A program made the position numbers and the translations under genes. A stretch of 64,000 bases of DNA from CAJQPP01 sp963793465 (GTDB lineage Bacteria; Planctomycetota; Planctomycetia; Pirellulales; Pirellulaceae): NCBI GenBank assembly GCA_963793465.1, contig CAWCAJ010000001.1, forward strand, positions 744,001 through 808,000. Direction: 5' to 3'. Under the pieces are notes generated by a model. It ran no database searches, was not told where the DNA came from, and saw nothing but the letters and a program-made list of their open reading frames with translations. Shown here piece after piece: positions 27,486-36,788 of the stretch (position 1 is its first letter; each line of letters begins with the position of its first letter).

Positions 27486-30400
27486 ATGAAGCTTACGGAA
27501 ATCGCCATTGACGGCTACCAAGGCACACACCACACGCATTTACAGAATCTGGGAAGCGGCTTGAACGTCGTCCACAGTCCCCATTCTGCAACCTGTCATT
27601 CGATCTGCAATTTCATTCCGGACATTCTCTATGGGCCGGACCGTCAGGGACGTCCCACGACCATGTGGCCCAGCGGCTACTTGCAGGTGCAGTCGGGTGG
27701 CCACGACTATCGTCTGACGCGACCACCGTCACATTACTCAAATGACCTGGCGATTTCGGACATCCGCGGCGGACAACCGGCGCACCGCACCCCGGAACTG
27801 CTGTCACGACTGGATCCGGCGGCCTACGCCACGTTCTTTCACATTCCCCTTGATTTCGCCCATGAAAGCTGGGCAACTTTCGTGAATCAGCTGCAAACCC
27901 ATTTTGCCTTGCAGGGGGACACGCTGAGCAGTCGCATGCCCTTTTCTGCCAATCGTGAAGGCTACCAAGCCTGGAAACGGGAGGCCGACTCGAGAACAGC
28001 CAGACTGGATTCCGTCTTGCGTCAATTGGCGGCTCTGGAGAATGAAAAGTCGCGTCTATTGGCGGAACAAGCGCGACACTTGGGCCAGCACCAGACGCGT
28101 TTGAGTGAGATCGATGTTGAGCTCAGTCAATTGCAAACCCAATCCAACTCCGCGACCGTTTTGCTGCGGGAAGAGCAGGGAAGACTGGCGGAACTGGATC
28201 ATAAGATTGCGGAATTGCGAGAGTTGATCCGGCAGGAAAGCTCACGCCTTCCCCTGGCGACGAACGACAGCGGAATACAGAACGCTTTGCAGATTTACTA
28301 CACCCGACTGGACGAAGTCGACCACGAAATCCGTCGTTGGCGAGCCATTCAGAGTGATATCCAGAATCAGCGATTGCGGTTACGCGATGAAATGGTGACC
28401 AATGGCGAATTGCGAATCGATTCCCACGAACACCCCTATCATGACTCCCAGGAAATTCTGTCGGCGGTGGAATCGCGGATCAGCCAGGTGGAAACAATGG
28501 CGCGACCGCTGGAACCCGCTCACGATCCGGCGGAGAAATCGGCTCCCATCACGACCGTATGCCGGGAGATACGCGACGACTTGCAGGCCTTGTGTAACGA
28601 ATTGGGGCGGCAGTACAAACACGTGCGTCATAAGGCCGCCGTGGCGGAGTTGAAACACCTGCGGCGATACTTCCATCAGACCGATGAGAACGTGAAGCGT
28701 TTGTTGATTCACCGGGATGCAGTGCTGGAAGAGCTGCGGCAACTGGATGCCGTGGGAGCCGAAGCCATCCTGATCGCAGATCCGAAATTCCTGCACTGTG
28801 CGGAGCAGGAAGGCTACCTGGTTGCTCGGCAGCGATTGCTGACGGCCAACCCGCTGCCACAATGGCGAATCAGCAGCGAGACCTGCCAGTCGCGACCGGC
28901 ACTGACCGAGGAACGAGCGCGGTTGAACGAGTGGCAAAAGCTACGCACCACTCTGGTCGATCGCATTGCCACCCAGGAATCCCAGATACGAACGCTGGAA
29001 TCGCGGCGGCAAGGGTTGCTGGATGAACGTCTTCGCCTGCAGGGATTGATGCATCGGGAACACGAAACGCGAATCCGCGATATCGATGCCGAATGGCAAC
29101 CGCTGGAATCCGAACGCTCGAATTTACAGGCTCAAATCGAAGCCGATCAACCTTGGCTGCGTTGGCAACCCAATTACCTGCTTACCGACGCCAATCGCTA
29201 TTTGCACCAACTGAGCCATCAATCGCTGACGCAAGTGGGTCTGGACGGCGATCAACTGAAAGTCCGCAATGTGCGTGGCACAACGTCATCCGTCACCCAA
29301 CTGACTGCGGACGAACAAGCCATGATTCGTCTGGCGTTGTCCCTGGCCGCCGTTGACCAGCTGGCGTTACGTGGCGTTCGTTTACCCATCCTGGTGGAAG
29401 ACACGCAGCAGCGGGCGGCCTATCCGACCTTGATTCCGGTCCTGGCCTCCTTTTGCCGCAATGGTCACCAGTTGATGCTGTTGACACAGAACCGCCATCG
29501 TATCGAACAGTCTGCAGACCTGGACGTGGCGATTTTCGAGTTGCCGGACACCAGCATCACTTCTCCAGCCTGGCATCCCGAAACGCCGGAATACCCTCAG
29601 CGGGATGCTCCGCGATCTGGCAGTTTCCACCATCATTACCAATATGCCTCGGTGCCGCCGATGAACCCCATTCCGGCGGCTCCCGTGCTGGCGATGGCCC
29701 GTGCCGCGGGCGCGTCGGTAGCCACGCCCCCCGATGCGGAGCGCTTCATTCCCACCCCGCTGGTCGCTTCACCAAGATCGGCCTGCACCCGTCATACGAT
29801 GCTGCAGGACATTGACCTGGTGGAATCCATCTATCTGACCCCCATGGAAAGCCTGGGAGTCTGCACGGTTGGTCAGTTGCTGGACCTGGACCTGGACCGC
29901 TACGAAATTGAGTTGACACGGCGGGGATTCAACCTGGACCAGATCGACCGCTGGCAGGCGCAAGCCTACCTGTTGATCCACCTGCCCGACCTGCACGCAG
30001 CTGCGGCCAGGGTGCTGGTCGGCAGCGGGCTGGACCATCCCGAATTGCTCCTGCAATCGGACTCGGCCGAGATCCAGGACCGCATCCGTCGTTACCTGGA
30101 TTCCTCCGCCGGTCGTCGCAGCAGTGTGGCCTGCTCGTATTTCAGTCAGACCCGGCTACGTGAATGGGCCGAACGTCTGGCTAACCAGTTCACGGTTCGC
30201 GAGCGTCCGCTGGATCCGCCGCAACATCGGGCAGCGGTCAGCACCCTGGCGGAAGCCGCACCGCGAACGACCGAACGTTCCTCAGAAAATCGAAACCCAC
30301 GCAAGGACTCGGCTCGCAAGGACTCCGCTCGCAACAACTCCAGCAGTCATCAAACCAACGCATTGCAACGACCGGAACCACCGGGCAAGAAATCCAAAAA

Positions 30401-30845
30401 GCCCGAGTACCGTTTCAACCTGAACGTCTCCGATCCGCTGGACGCGGCACCTTCGATCGGCCCGCGAACGGCCCAAAAGTTCCACAAACTGGACATCTAC
30501 ACGGTGCAGGAGTTTTTGGATTCCGATATTCAGGAGATGGCACAGTTGCTGGACAATCGTCGCTTGTCGGCCAAGGTCCTGCAGAGCTGGCAGGATCAAG
30601 CCCGCTTGATGTGTGCCGTGCCGAATTTGCGTGGACATGATGTCCAACTGCTGGTCCACTGCGAGATCGTCGATCCGGCCGCATTGGCCTCGATGAACGC
30701 CGAGGACCTGTGGCAGGTTGTGGAACCGGCTGCGGGTTCCCGCGATGGTGCCCGAATCCTGCGAAATTCCGAAATGCCCGATTTTCAGGAAGTGGCAGGC
30801 TGGATCGATGCCGCCAATCACCTGCGGCCTTTAAAGGCAGCCTGA
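27486..30845 (+). CDS. SMC/RecF-like protein with lost P-loop and two DUF4332 domains
   Basis: 1119 residues. The first 55 residues match the start of YhaN/RecF-type ATPases (KLTEIAIDGYQG..., ...FIPDILYG), but the P-loop reads SPHSATCHS, with Cys37 where the nucleotide-binding Lys should be and no Gly before it. Residues about 165-560 are long coiled coils. The C-terminal half of the head (QLTADEQAMIRLALSLAAVDQ, then LPILVEDTQ) recalls the ABC signature and Walker B, also altered. Residues about 770-880 and 985-1110 are two helix-hairpin-helix DUF4332 domains (SIGPRTAQKFHKL). AGGGAG before ATG 27486 supports the start. It is alone on its transcript. Probably a structural DNA-associated protein without ATPase activity; this is inferred. 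Confidence 0.82.
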   Translation: MKLTEIAIDGYQGTHHTHLQNLGSGLNVVHSPHSATCHSICNFIPDILYGPDRQGRPTTMWPSGYLQVQSGGHDYRLTRPPSHYSNDLAISDIRGGQPAHRTPELLSRLDPAAYATFFHIPLDFAHESWATFVNQLQTHFALQGDTLSSRMPFSANREGYQAWKREADSRTARLDSVLRQLAALENEKSRLLAEQARHLGQHQTRLSEIDVELSQLQTQSNSATVLLREEQGRLAELDHKIAELRELIRQESSRLPLATNDSGIQNALQIYYTRLDEVDHEIRRWRAIQSDIQNQRLRLRDEMVTNGELRIDSHEHPYHDSQEILSAVESRISQVETMARPLEPAHDPAEKSAPITTVCREIRDDLQALCNELGRQYKHVRHKAAVAELKHLRRYFHQTDENVKRLLIHRDAVLEELRQLDAVGAEAILIADPKFLHCAEQEGYLVARQRLLTANPLPQWRISSETCQSRPALTEERARLNEWQKLRTTLVDRIATQESQIRTLESRRQGLLDERLRLQGLMHREHETRIRDIDAEWQPLESERSNLQAQIEADQPWLRWQPNYLLTDANRYLHQLSHQSLTQVGLDGDQLKVRNVRGTTSSVTQLTADEQAMIRLALSLAAVDQLALRGVRLPILVEDTQQRAAYPTLIPVLASFCRNGHQLMLLTQNRHRIEQSADLDVAIFELPDTSITSPAWHPETPEYPQRDAPRSGSFHHHYQYASVPPMNPIPAAPVLAMARAAGASVATPPDAERFIPTPLVASPRSACTRHTMLQDIDLVESIYLTPMESLGVCTVGQLLDLDLDRYEIELTRRGFNLDQIDRWQAQAYLLIHLPDLHAAAARVLVGSGLDHPELLLQSDSAEIQDRIRRYLDSSAGRRSSVACSYFSQTRLREWAERLANQFTVRERPLDPPQHRAAVSTLAEAAPRTTERSSENRNPRKDSARKDSARNNSSSHQTNALQRPEPPGKKSKKPEYRFNLNVSDPLDAAPSIGPRTAQKFHKLDIYTVQEFLDSDIQEMAQLLDNRRLSAKVLQSWQDQARLMCAVPNLRGHDVQLLVHCEIVDPAALASMNAEDLWQVVEPAAGSRDGARILRNSEMPDFQEVAGWIDAANHLRPLKAA

Positions 30846-30917
30846 AAGAAGGCAGCCTGAATGACCCCCTGCCACAAGACCGGGTTTCGACGCTGGCCAG
30901 GTCGTTCATGATCGGCC

Positions 30918-30943
30918 CTCCCTCGTGATCGGCTTTGAGGGAG
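30918..30943 (+). terminator. Possible weak terminator hairpin
   Basis: CTCCCTC and GAGGGAG form a perfect seven-pair stem around a 12-base loop, 73 bases after the SMC-like gene stop. It is followed only by CTTTATG, not a long T-run, so termination strength is doubtful. Confidence 0.4.
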
Positions 30944-31072
30944 CTTTATGCCCAGCCTGCGGTTGCCTAGGATAACGTCATTGAGATCCACAGGCTGACT
31001 GGTCCGGGATGGAAACTCCTGGCATGCGGGCTGTGGTGTACGGGGTTTGCTTTTTCCTGGGGGAGGTCCTTT

Positions 31073-31768
31073 ATGCGTTACCTATTGATTGCACTTTGCT
31101 CGCTGCTCTGGTTTTGCCCCAGCGGGGAATCCCGGGCCCAACAAACAGCGGACCTGGTACTGCGGGGCGGCAAAGTGGTGACCGTCGATGAAACCAACCC
31201 GGAAGGTCAGGCCATTGCCATGGCCGGTGACAAAATCCTGGCCGTCGGTTCCAACGCTTCCATGGACGCCTGGATCACTGACGAAACCAGCATCATCGAA
31301 TTGAATGGCCGCTTGGTCATTCCAGGCCTGATCGAAGGACATGGCCATTTTATTGGCATGGGCCAATCCAAAATGATGCTGGATCTCAGCAAAGCGGATT
31401 CCTGGGACGACATCGCCAGGCAGGTTGAAGATGCCGTGGCGACCACGCCACCGGGCGAGTGGATCGTGGGACGCGGCTGGCATCAGGAGAAATGGAGCGT
31501 GAAACCTTCACCCAGCTTTGAAGGCTATCCCACGCACGAAAAGATCAGCGCCGTTTCACCGAACAACCCGGTATTGCTGACACACGCCAGTGGTCACATG
31601 TGTTTTGCGAATGACTACGCCATGCGGGAAGCCGGTGTCACTGCCGATACGCTACCTCCCGCCGGTGGTGAGATCCTGCACGATGACGAGGGCCAACCGA
31701 TTGGAGTGTTCCGCGAGACAGCCCAGGGAATCGTGGGTCGCGCCGCGCTTCGGCGATGTCCAAATTGA
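31073..31768 (+). CDS. Amidohydrolase family 3 (YtcJ-like), N-terminal part before a frame break
   Basis: The signal peptide (LLIALCSLLWFCPSGESRAQ) and the first part of a metal-dependent amidohydrolase are here: the small beta-domain (LVLRGGKVVTVDETNP), then GLIEGHGHFIGMG with the HxH metal ligands and WIVGRGWHQEKW. The frame ends after ...GIVGRAALRRCPN, in the middle of the TIM barrel. The remaining domain follows at once in another frame. GGGGGAGG six bases before ATG 31073 is a very strong ribosome-binding site. The two parts together would make one enzyme of about 575 residues, the usual size. See the next entry. Confidence 0.85.
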   Translation: MRYLLIALCSLLWFCPSGESRAQQTADLVLRGGKVVTVDETNPEGQAIAMAGDKILAVGSNASMDAWITDETSIIELNGRLVIPGLIEGHGHFIGMGQSKMMLDLSKADSWDDIARQVEDAVATTPPGEWIVGRGWHQEKWSVKPSPSFEGYPTHEKISAVSPNNPVLLTHASGHMCFANDYAMREAGVTADTLPPAGGEILHDDEGQPIGVFRETAQGIVGRAALRRCPN

Positions 31769-32799
31769 CACCCGCCGATCGCATGCGTCTCTCACATCGC
31801 GCCGTGGAACTGGCCGCCCAGGAGTGCCTGGAAAACGGTATCACCAGCTTTCAGGACGCGGGCACGTCGTTTGCCGACATCGCCATGCTCAAAGACCTGG
31901 CGGACAAAGGGAAAATCGGAGTCCGTTTGTGGCTCATGGTTCGCGACCACCTGGCGTTGATGGAAGACAACCTGCCCAAGGCCAAAGTCACCCGATATGC
32001 CGACAATTTCTTTACCGTGGGTGGTATCAAACTCTCCCTGGACGGAGCCCTGGGTGCCCACGGTGCCTGGCTGTTGATGCCTTACGAGGATTTGCCCACC
32101 AGTGTCGGCCTGAACACGGCACCGATCGAGACGGCCAAAACGCTGGCTGAACTGGCGGTCCAGCATGGATATCAGTACTGCATTCACGCCATTGGCGATC
32201 GCGCCAACCGGGAAGTACTGGATATTTTCCAGGCGGCGTTCGAGCAAAATCCCTCGGTCATGCCACGTCGTTGGCGGATCGAACATGCCCAGCACATTCA
32301 CCCCGATGATATCCCCCGCTTCGGGGAATTGGGTGTGGTGGCCTCGATGCAGGGAATTCACTGTACCAGCGACGCCATCTTCGTTTTGCAACGACTGGGA
32401 GTCCGCCGTGCGGAAGAGGGCGCCTATGTCTGGCAAAAATTGATGCAGTCCGGTGCCGTCGTTACCAACGGTACCGATGCTCCCGTCGAGGATATCGACC
32501 CCATCGCTTCGTTCTATGCCACGGTCACGCGGAAGCTGAAGGACGGCACGGAGTTCTTTCCGGAACAAAAGATGTCCCGCCCCGAGGCCCTGAAGTCCTA
32601 CACCCTCAGCTGTGCCTACTCGGTGTTTGAAGAAGATATCAAAGGTTCATTGACCCCTGGAAAACTGGCCGACGTTGTGGTGTTGTCCAAAGACATCATG
32701 AGTTGCCCCGAGGACGAGATTCGCGACGCCCTGGTGGACTACACGATTGTAGCAGGCAAGGTGGCCTACGATCGCAGTCAGGCGGCGGCCAACGAATGA
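31756..32799 (+). CDS. Amidohydrolase family 3, C-terminal part after the frame break
   Basis: This frame supplies the rest of the barrel: TSFQDAGTSFADIAML, then IHAIGDRANREVLD and RRWRIEHAQHIHPDD with the further metal-binding His residues, NGTDAPVEDIDP with the catalytic Asp, and the closing beta-domain (GSLTPGKLADVVVLSKD). Its ATG (31756) overlaps the upstream part by 13 bases. The junction, between about 31742 and 31768, needs a one-base shift to restore a continuous protein. Possible readings are a real inactivating mutation, an assembly error, or a split gene with re-initiation at 31756. Both halves keep their conserved residues, so decay, if real, is recent. Confidence 0.85.
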   Translation: MSKLTPADRMRLSHRAVELAAQECLENGITSFQDAGTSFADIAMLKDLADKGKIGVRLWLMVRDHLALMEDNLPKAKVTRYADNFFTVGGIKLSLDGALGAHGAWLLMPYEDLPTSVGLNTAPIETAKTLAELAVQHGYQYCIHAIGDRANREVLDIFQAAFEQNPSVMPRRWRIEHAQHIHPDDIPRFGELGVVASMQGIHCTSDAIFVLQRLGVRRAEEGAYVWQKLMQSGAVVTNGTDAPVEDIDPIASFYATVTRKLKDGTEFFPEQKMSRPEALKSYTLSCAYSVFEEDIKGSLTPGKLADVVVLSKDIMSCPEDEIRDALVDYTIVAGKVAYDRSQAAANE

Positions 32800-32824
32800 T
32801 CGGCCGGCATGGCTTGCATTCGGG

Positions 32825-33346
32825 TCAGGCTGCCCGACTGCGGGAAACGCTCAAATCCTGTTCCGGCTCGACCCGCATCGCCGTGTTGGTTTGTTGGGCG
32901 ATCACCGAACATCTTCGGTAGATTAACCAGAACGGAAGCAGGTAGATCAGGTCCGCCAGGATCAATACGGGAACCATGTTGGTGGTCAACATGCCGTTGG
33001 CGATATAGCCAAACGCCAAGGCAGGTCCCAACAGCTTGCTGAGAAAACCAAGCAACAGGATATTCCGATTTTGGACCGGCTTGCCGGCAACCATCAGGTA
33101 TCCGATCCCGAAGATGCCCACCAGCAATCCCACCAGTTGGATGGGTAGATTCAATTCGGGCTTGGCGATGCCCAGCATTTTGAAGCCCTCGTGATACAGG
33201 GTCATCATCGCCAAACCCGCCAGAATGTTGTACCAACCGGCAACTTGTAACACGCGTATCATCCAAACCTTGACAAGTGGCGGGTTGCCGAACGGGATGG
33301 GTTCCAGCGGTTCGTTGGAATGGGAATGAGCCATCGACTGTTCCAT
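32825..33346 (-). CDS. Small integral membrane protein of unknown function
   Basis: About 173 residues with four likely membrane helices (for example VAGWYNILAGLAMMTLY, LPIQLVGLLVGIFGIGYLMVA, ILLLGFLSKLLGPALAFGY, MVPVLILADLIYLLPFWLIY). The N-terminus is soluble and has a His/Ser stretch (AHSHSNE), and the C-terminus is charged. No known family is evident to me. The start may be ATG 33346 or ATG 33334; codons further upstream lack membrane-protein character. It converges on the amidohydrolase with a 25-base gap. Confidence 0.65.
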   Translation of the reverse strand: MEQSMAHSHSNEPLEPIPFGNPPLVKVWMIRVLQVAGWYNILAGLAMMTLYHEGFKMLGIAKPELNLPIQLVGLLVGIFGIGYLMVAGKPVQNRNILLLGFLSKLLGPALAFGYIANGMLTTNMVPVLILADLIYLLPFWLIYRRCSVIAQQTNTAMRVEPEQDLSVSRSRAA

Positions 33347-33717
33347 CGGGTGAAAGGGAGATTGACCGGAACACGTGGAATACCAAAACCAGGACTCGAT
33401 GGCAACGCAGCATCGGCTCAGCAGCTCCCCACATCTGCCCGCGCCCCCGGAAAACCGATCGTGCTTTGATTCCACGCTTGCGGAATCCCCCGTGTTGAGT
33501 GGTTTACAAGCAAGTACTCGGTGAATTCAATCCCTGGGACAAGAACGCCTTCTCGTCGATGGCGGCAATCGCTGCTATCGCGTGTGACTTTCTGTTCACT
33601 CTATCTGAATTCTCCTTGACACTGTGAGAACCTGTCGTTCACCGCTTTCCGGTACCCGACGGTCGGTCGATCAATCGCCGAAAAAACCGCCAGTGAACTT
33701 CATCGATGCCGGGTTTA

Positions 33718-33943
33718 GCTCACGGAGCCACAAAGACACGGAGGCAAAGCAGGAACTGCGACAACTTCGGCATGGCACAAGGAAAGACAAAGAACGAAAA
33801 ACACAAACAATAGCTGCCGGTGGCTAATGCCGTGCCGCTCACGGACGAGCAAACTTTGGGCGACAACTTTTGAGCAGCTCGCCCCATTCGGATGGCGTCA
33901 ACCCTCTCTGTGCTCTCTGTGACCTCTGTGGCTCCAATTCCTG
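33718..33943. repeat. Segment bounded by CACGGAG/CTCTGTG-type inverted repeats
   Basis: The left end reads CTCACGGAGCCACAAAGACA followed by CGGAGGCA, and the right end, on the other strand, reads GGAGCCACAGAGGTCACAGA followed by GAGCACAGAG. The ends match over GGAGCCACA(A/G)AG and then loosely. The interior (about 150 bases) has no open frame of note. It resembles a small non-autonomous inverted-repeat element, or two oppositely oriented copies of a short dispersed repeat; no target duplication is clear. Confidence 0.5.
33812..33850. repeat. Dispersed repeat GCCGTGCCGCTCACGGA, with partial copy at 33969-33997
   Basis: The stretch CGGTGGCTAATGCCGTGCCG followed by CTCACGGACGA recurs, shortened, as CGGCGGCCAGTGCCGCTCAC followed by GGATGA at 33971-33996, only a dozen bases after the flavoprotein stop. 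Both have the same orientation. Confidence 0.6.
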
Positions 33944-34008
33944 CAACGACCCACCTATTCCGGAAACTCCCGGCGGCCAGTGCCGCTCACGGATGACGCG
34001 ACGCTTTG

Positions 34009-35262
34009 TCAAGCGTGAGTTCCTGCCACGAACCCGGTGCTGAAGGCGGCCTGAAAGTTGTAACCGCCGATCGGGCCATCTACGTCCAAAATCTCGCCAG
34101 CCAGAAACAGGCCCGGTACGATTTTACTGCGCATCGTCTGGCTATCAATTTCCTCCAATGCTACACCCCCGGCAGTCACTTCGGCTTTAGCGAACCCCAA
34201 GGTTCCATTGATCGTCAACGGACAGTGCTTGGTCTGTTGGATGATCCGCCCCAATTGACGGCGACTGATCTCGGCCAAGGACTGGTTGAGGGGCACTTCC
34301 GCCAACTCACAAAGTTGCATCACCAGGCGTTTGGGCAGATGTTCGTTGATCACATTTCCCAAGGTACGGGCCGCAGCTCGCGTTCCGGAAGCACTCAATG
34401 TCTGCCGCCACGACTCCTCGTCCATGCTCGGTAACCAGTCACAGATCAAACTTTTGGGAACATTGTGCGCTGGATCGGTGATCATGCGACTGATATTCAG
34501 GACCGCGGGTCCGGAGCATCCCTTATGAGTGAACAGGAAAGAACCGCGGTAGGAGTTGCGCTCGCTGGCCGCTTTTTTGGCAGGTATCCCATGCATCCTG
34601 ACCTGCAGTCGGGCATCGGCTATCGTGACCCCCGCCAGATCCCGGGCCCATTGTTCCTGAACACGGACGGGCGTCAAAGCCGGGCGTGGCGTAACGATCG
34701 AGTGTCCCAATTCGCTCAGCCATCCGTAGCCGTCCCCGCTCGTCCCGCAGCCGGGGTAACTCTGTCCGCCGCTTGTCAGAATCAGCGATTGGCATGAGAA
34801 AACGCCCCGCGAGGTTGGTACCAGCAGAACCTCGTCCTGTTTGCGGATCCCGGTCACTGAGGTTTCGGCAAGAATCTGAGCACCGGATTGAAGGGTCCGT
34901 TCCACCAGGGCATCTCGCACATCGATAGCCCGATCACTCTCAGGAAAAATCTTGCCCGTGGGTTCCACTTTGGTGGCGACTCCCCAGTCGTGGAATTGCT
35001 GAACCACGGCTTCGGGAGGCAAGGTGGCCAGGGCGAATTTCAGAAAGCGGCCCTGTCGGGAACCGAACGCCTCCGCGATCCCTTTCCAGGTGGTGTGCTG
35101 AGTCAGATTACAGCGAGTCCCGCCGGACATCAGGATCTTGACGCCGAGTTTCCGGTTTTTTTCCACCAGCAGCGTGTCGCGGTTTCGTTGCGCTGCCGTG
35201 GCTGCCGCCCACAACCCCGCCGCACCGGCACCCACGACGATGACATCCCATGATTTCTTCAT
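34009..35262 (-). CDS. BaiN/HI0933-type flavoprotein oxidoreductase
   Basis: The Rossmann FAD-binding motif is at the very start (VIVVGAGAAGLWAAATAAQ), followed by VEKNRKLGVKILMSGGTRCNLT, the strongest mark of the HI0933/YhiN/BaiN family. The C-terminal FAD signature is LFLAGEILDVDGPIGGYNFQAAFSTG. 417 residues is normal. BaiN reduces steroid-like enones in gut bacteria, but most members have no known substrate. It starts two bases after the permease-repressor gene and so appears to be the last gene of the metal-uptake operon, which may be chance or may point to a redox step linked to metal uptake. Confidence 0.92.
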   Translation of the reverse strand: MKKSWDVIVVGAGAAGLWAAATAAQRNRDTLLVEKNRKLGVKILMSGGTRCNLTQHTTWKGIAEAFGSRQGRFLKFALATLPPEAVVQQFHDWGVATKVEPTGKIFPESDRAIDVRDALVERTLQSGAQILAETSVTGIRKQDEVLLVPTSRGVFSCQSLILTSGGQSYPGCGTSGDGYGWLSELGHSIVTPRPALTPVRVQEQWARDLAGVTIADARLQVRMHGIPAKKAASERNSYRGSFLFTHKGCSGPAVLNISRMITDPAHNVPKSLICDWLPSMDEESWRQTLSASGTRAAARTLGNVINEHLPKRLVMQLCELAEVPLNQSLAEISRRQLGRIIQQTKHCPLTINGTLGFAKAEVTAGGVALEEIDSQTMRSKIVPGLFLAGEILDVDGPIGGYNFQAAFSTGFVAGTHA

Positions 35263-35264
35263 CG

Positions 35265-36788
35265 TCAGGTTTTTGCGTCCATGCGTTTGACGAATACGGC
35301 ATCCGCCTGGTCATGGGATAGCTCGACCGCTTGCCCGTCTTCCTTGATCAGTGTCCAACGTTCCCCGTCTGAACTCCTCCGCCCGGCCACCACCGACATT
35401 CCCGGTCGCAGATGTTGCTGCAATGCCGGGTCGGCAACACGCAGGATCCTGGCCCGGTAGCCTTTCCGCAGCAGACTGGCAGGGACTTCTTCGAGTTCCT
35501 CCAGATCCACAAAGTCCTCCGGGATTTCACTGCCGTGAGGGTCGGTCAACGGGTGCCCCAACTTGTCGTCCAGGTAGTCGATCGTCTGTTCATCGTTGAG
35601 GTGTTCCAGCTTGTGAGCCTGATGATGCAGGTCGTCGGCGGGCGTTCCCATGCGATCCAGGTAGGTTTCCCAGATTCGGTGCGCCCGCAACAGTCGGCGG
35701 GCCTCGCGGCGGCCCTGACTCGTCAATTGCAATTTGTCGTCTTGCTGGTCCAGGAAATCCTGTCGTATGAGTTGCTGAATGGCTCTACGAATCCGTGGAT
35801 TCTGGGAATCGATATTGCGAAACACTTCGTTCACAGGCACCCACTTTCCGGGACTGCGCAGCACCGCACCCAGGACATCTTCCTTGATTTCCTCGGGAAC
35901 GGAACGGCGACGCCGGTTCCAGTCCACCAATAAGCCGTATTGCGGCGCGAACACCAGGGTCAGCAGAAAAAATGCGGTCCCGGTAATCACGATTGCCGGT
36001 CCCGGGGAAGTTCCCGCCGCCTGTGCCAGGAAAAACCCGCCCCAAAAGCAGGACACGCCGATCACCGCGGCGGCCACGATCATCCGGTTCAAGCGGTCGA
36101 ACAGCAGATAGGCCGATGCGGCGGGTGTAATGATCAGGGCCACAACCAGGATCACTCCGGCGATCCGCACACCGCTGACCACGACCAACGACGTGCAGGC
36201 GGTCAACAGGTAGTCCACGGCCACCACCGGGATGCCGATGGATGCGGCCATTACCGGATCGAAGCTGGTCAGTTGCAGTTGGCGATAAAACATCATGATC
36301 ATGGCTACGATAAAGGCCGTGACCAGGCCGGCCAGCCACAATTCCGCGTTTCCCACCGAGATCACCGATCCGACAATAAAATGATAAATGTCGATGTGGA
36401 TGTATTGTCCCAGCGATTTCATGGAGATGGCGAAGGCACCCAGGGCAAAGATACCGGTATACATGATTCCGATCGCCGTATCCTGTTTGATTCGGGAAAC
36501 GCGGGTCACAAATTCCACCATGGCCACCGTCACCATGCCAGCCAATAGCGCGCCCAGCAGCATGGCACCCAGATGGGCTTCGGTTCCAAACATGACCTTC
36601 ATCAACAGATAGCCTGCCACGACGCCCGCTAACATGGCGTGGGCAATGGCATCGGACAGGAATGAGAGTTTGCGGAGGATAATGAAGCAGCCCACCATGC
36701 TGCAGGCCAGCGAGACCAGCGTGCCGACGATGAGCGGTTTAATCAAATGGCCGTAGGCCAAATGAAAATCGGTCAGCCATTGCATCAC
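35265..36788 (-). CDS. Metal ABC permease fused to a DtxR-like repressor (YtgCR-type)
   Basis: Residues about 1-290 are a permease of the ZnuB/MntB/TroC family with eight or nine membrane helices, including the HAMLAGVVAGY and SGVRIAGVILVVALIITPAA segments. Residues about 300-365 form a winged helix (VPVNEVFRNIDSQNPRIRRAIQQLI); 366-425 match the DtxR dimerisation and metal-binding domain (RAHRIWETYLDRMG..., HHQAHKLEHL, LGHPLTDPHGSEIP). Residues about 425-507 look like the C-terminal SH3-like domain (LRPGMSVVAGRR). Chlamydia YtgCR has this same fusion, and its repressor half is released by proteolysis; release here is inference. The ATPase gene overlaps its start by four bases. Confidence 0.92.
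   Translation of the reverse strand: MMQWLTDFHLAYGHLIKPLIVGTLVSLACSMVGCFIILRKLSFLSDAIAHAMLAGVVAGYLLMKVMFGTEAHLGAMLLGALLAGMVTVAMVEFVTRVSRIKQDTAIGIMYTGIFALGAFAISMKSLGQYIHIDIYHFIVGSVISVGNAELWLAGLVTAFIVAMIMMFYRQLQLTSFDPVMAASIGIPVVAVDYLLTACTSLVVVSGVRIAGVILVVALIITPAASAYLLFDRLNRMIVAAAVIGVSCFWGGFFLAQAAGTSPGPAIVITGTAFFLLTLVFAPQYGLLVDWNRRRRSVPEEIKEDVLGAVLRSPGKWVPVNEVFRNIDSQNPRIRRAIQQLIRQDFLDQQDDKLQLTSQGRREARRLLRAHRIWETYLDRMGTPADDLHHQAHKLEHLNDEQTIDYLDDKLGHPLTDPHGSEIPEDFVDLEELEEVPASLLRKGYRARILRVADPALQQHLRPGMSVVAGRRSSDGERWTLIKEDGQAVELSHDQADAVFVKRMDAKT

Larger units (their letters stand above)
33347..34008. other. Repeat-rich intergenic region
   Basis: About 660 bases without a supported gene between two minus-strand genes. 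It holds the inverted-repeat-bounded segment at 33718-33943 and two related direct repeats (33812-33850 and 33969-33997), described separately. The first 350 bases show nothing further. Confidence 0.6.

Noticed and set aside
31590..32150. Third open frame across the amidohydrolase break
   Set aside because: Its translation shows no amidohydrolase motifs and is interrupted relative to both conserved halves; it is a shadow frame.
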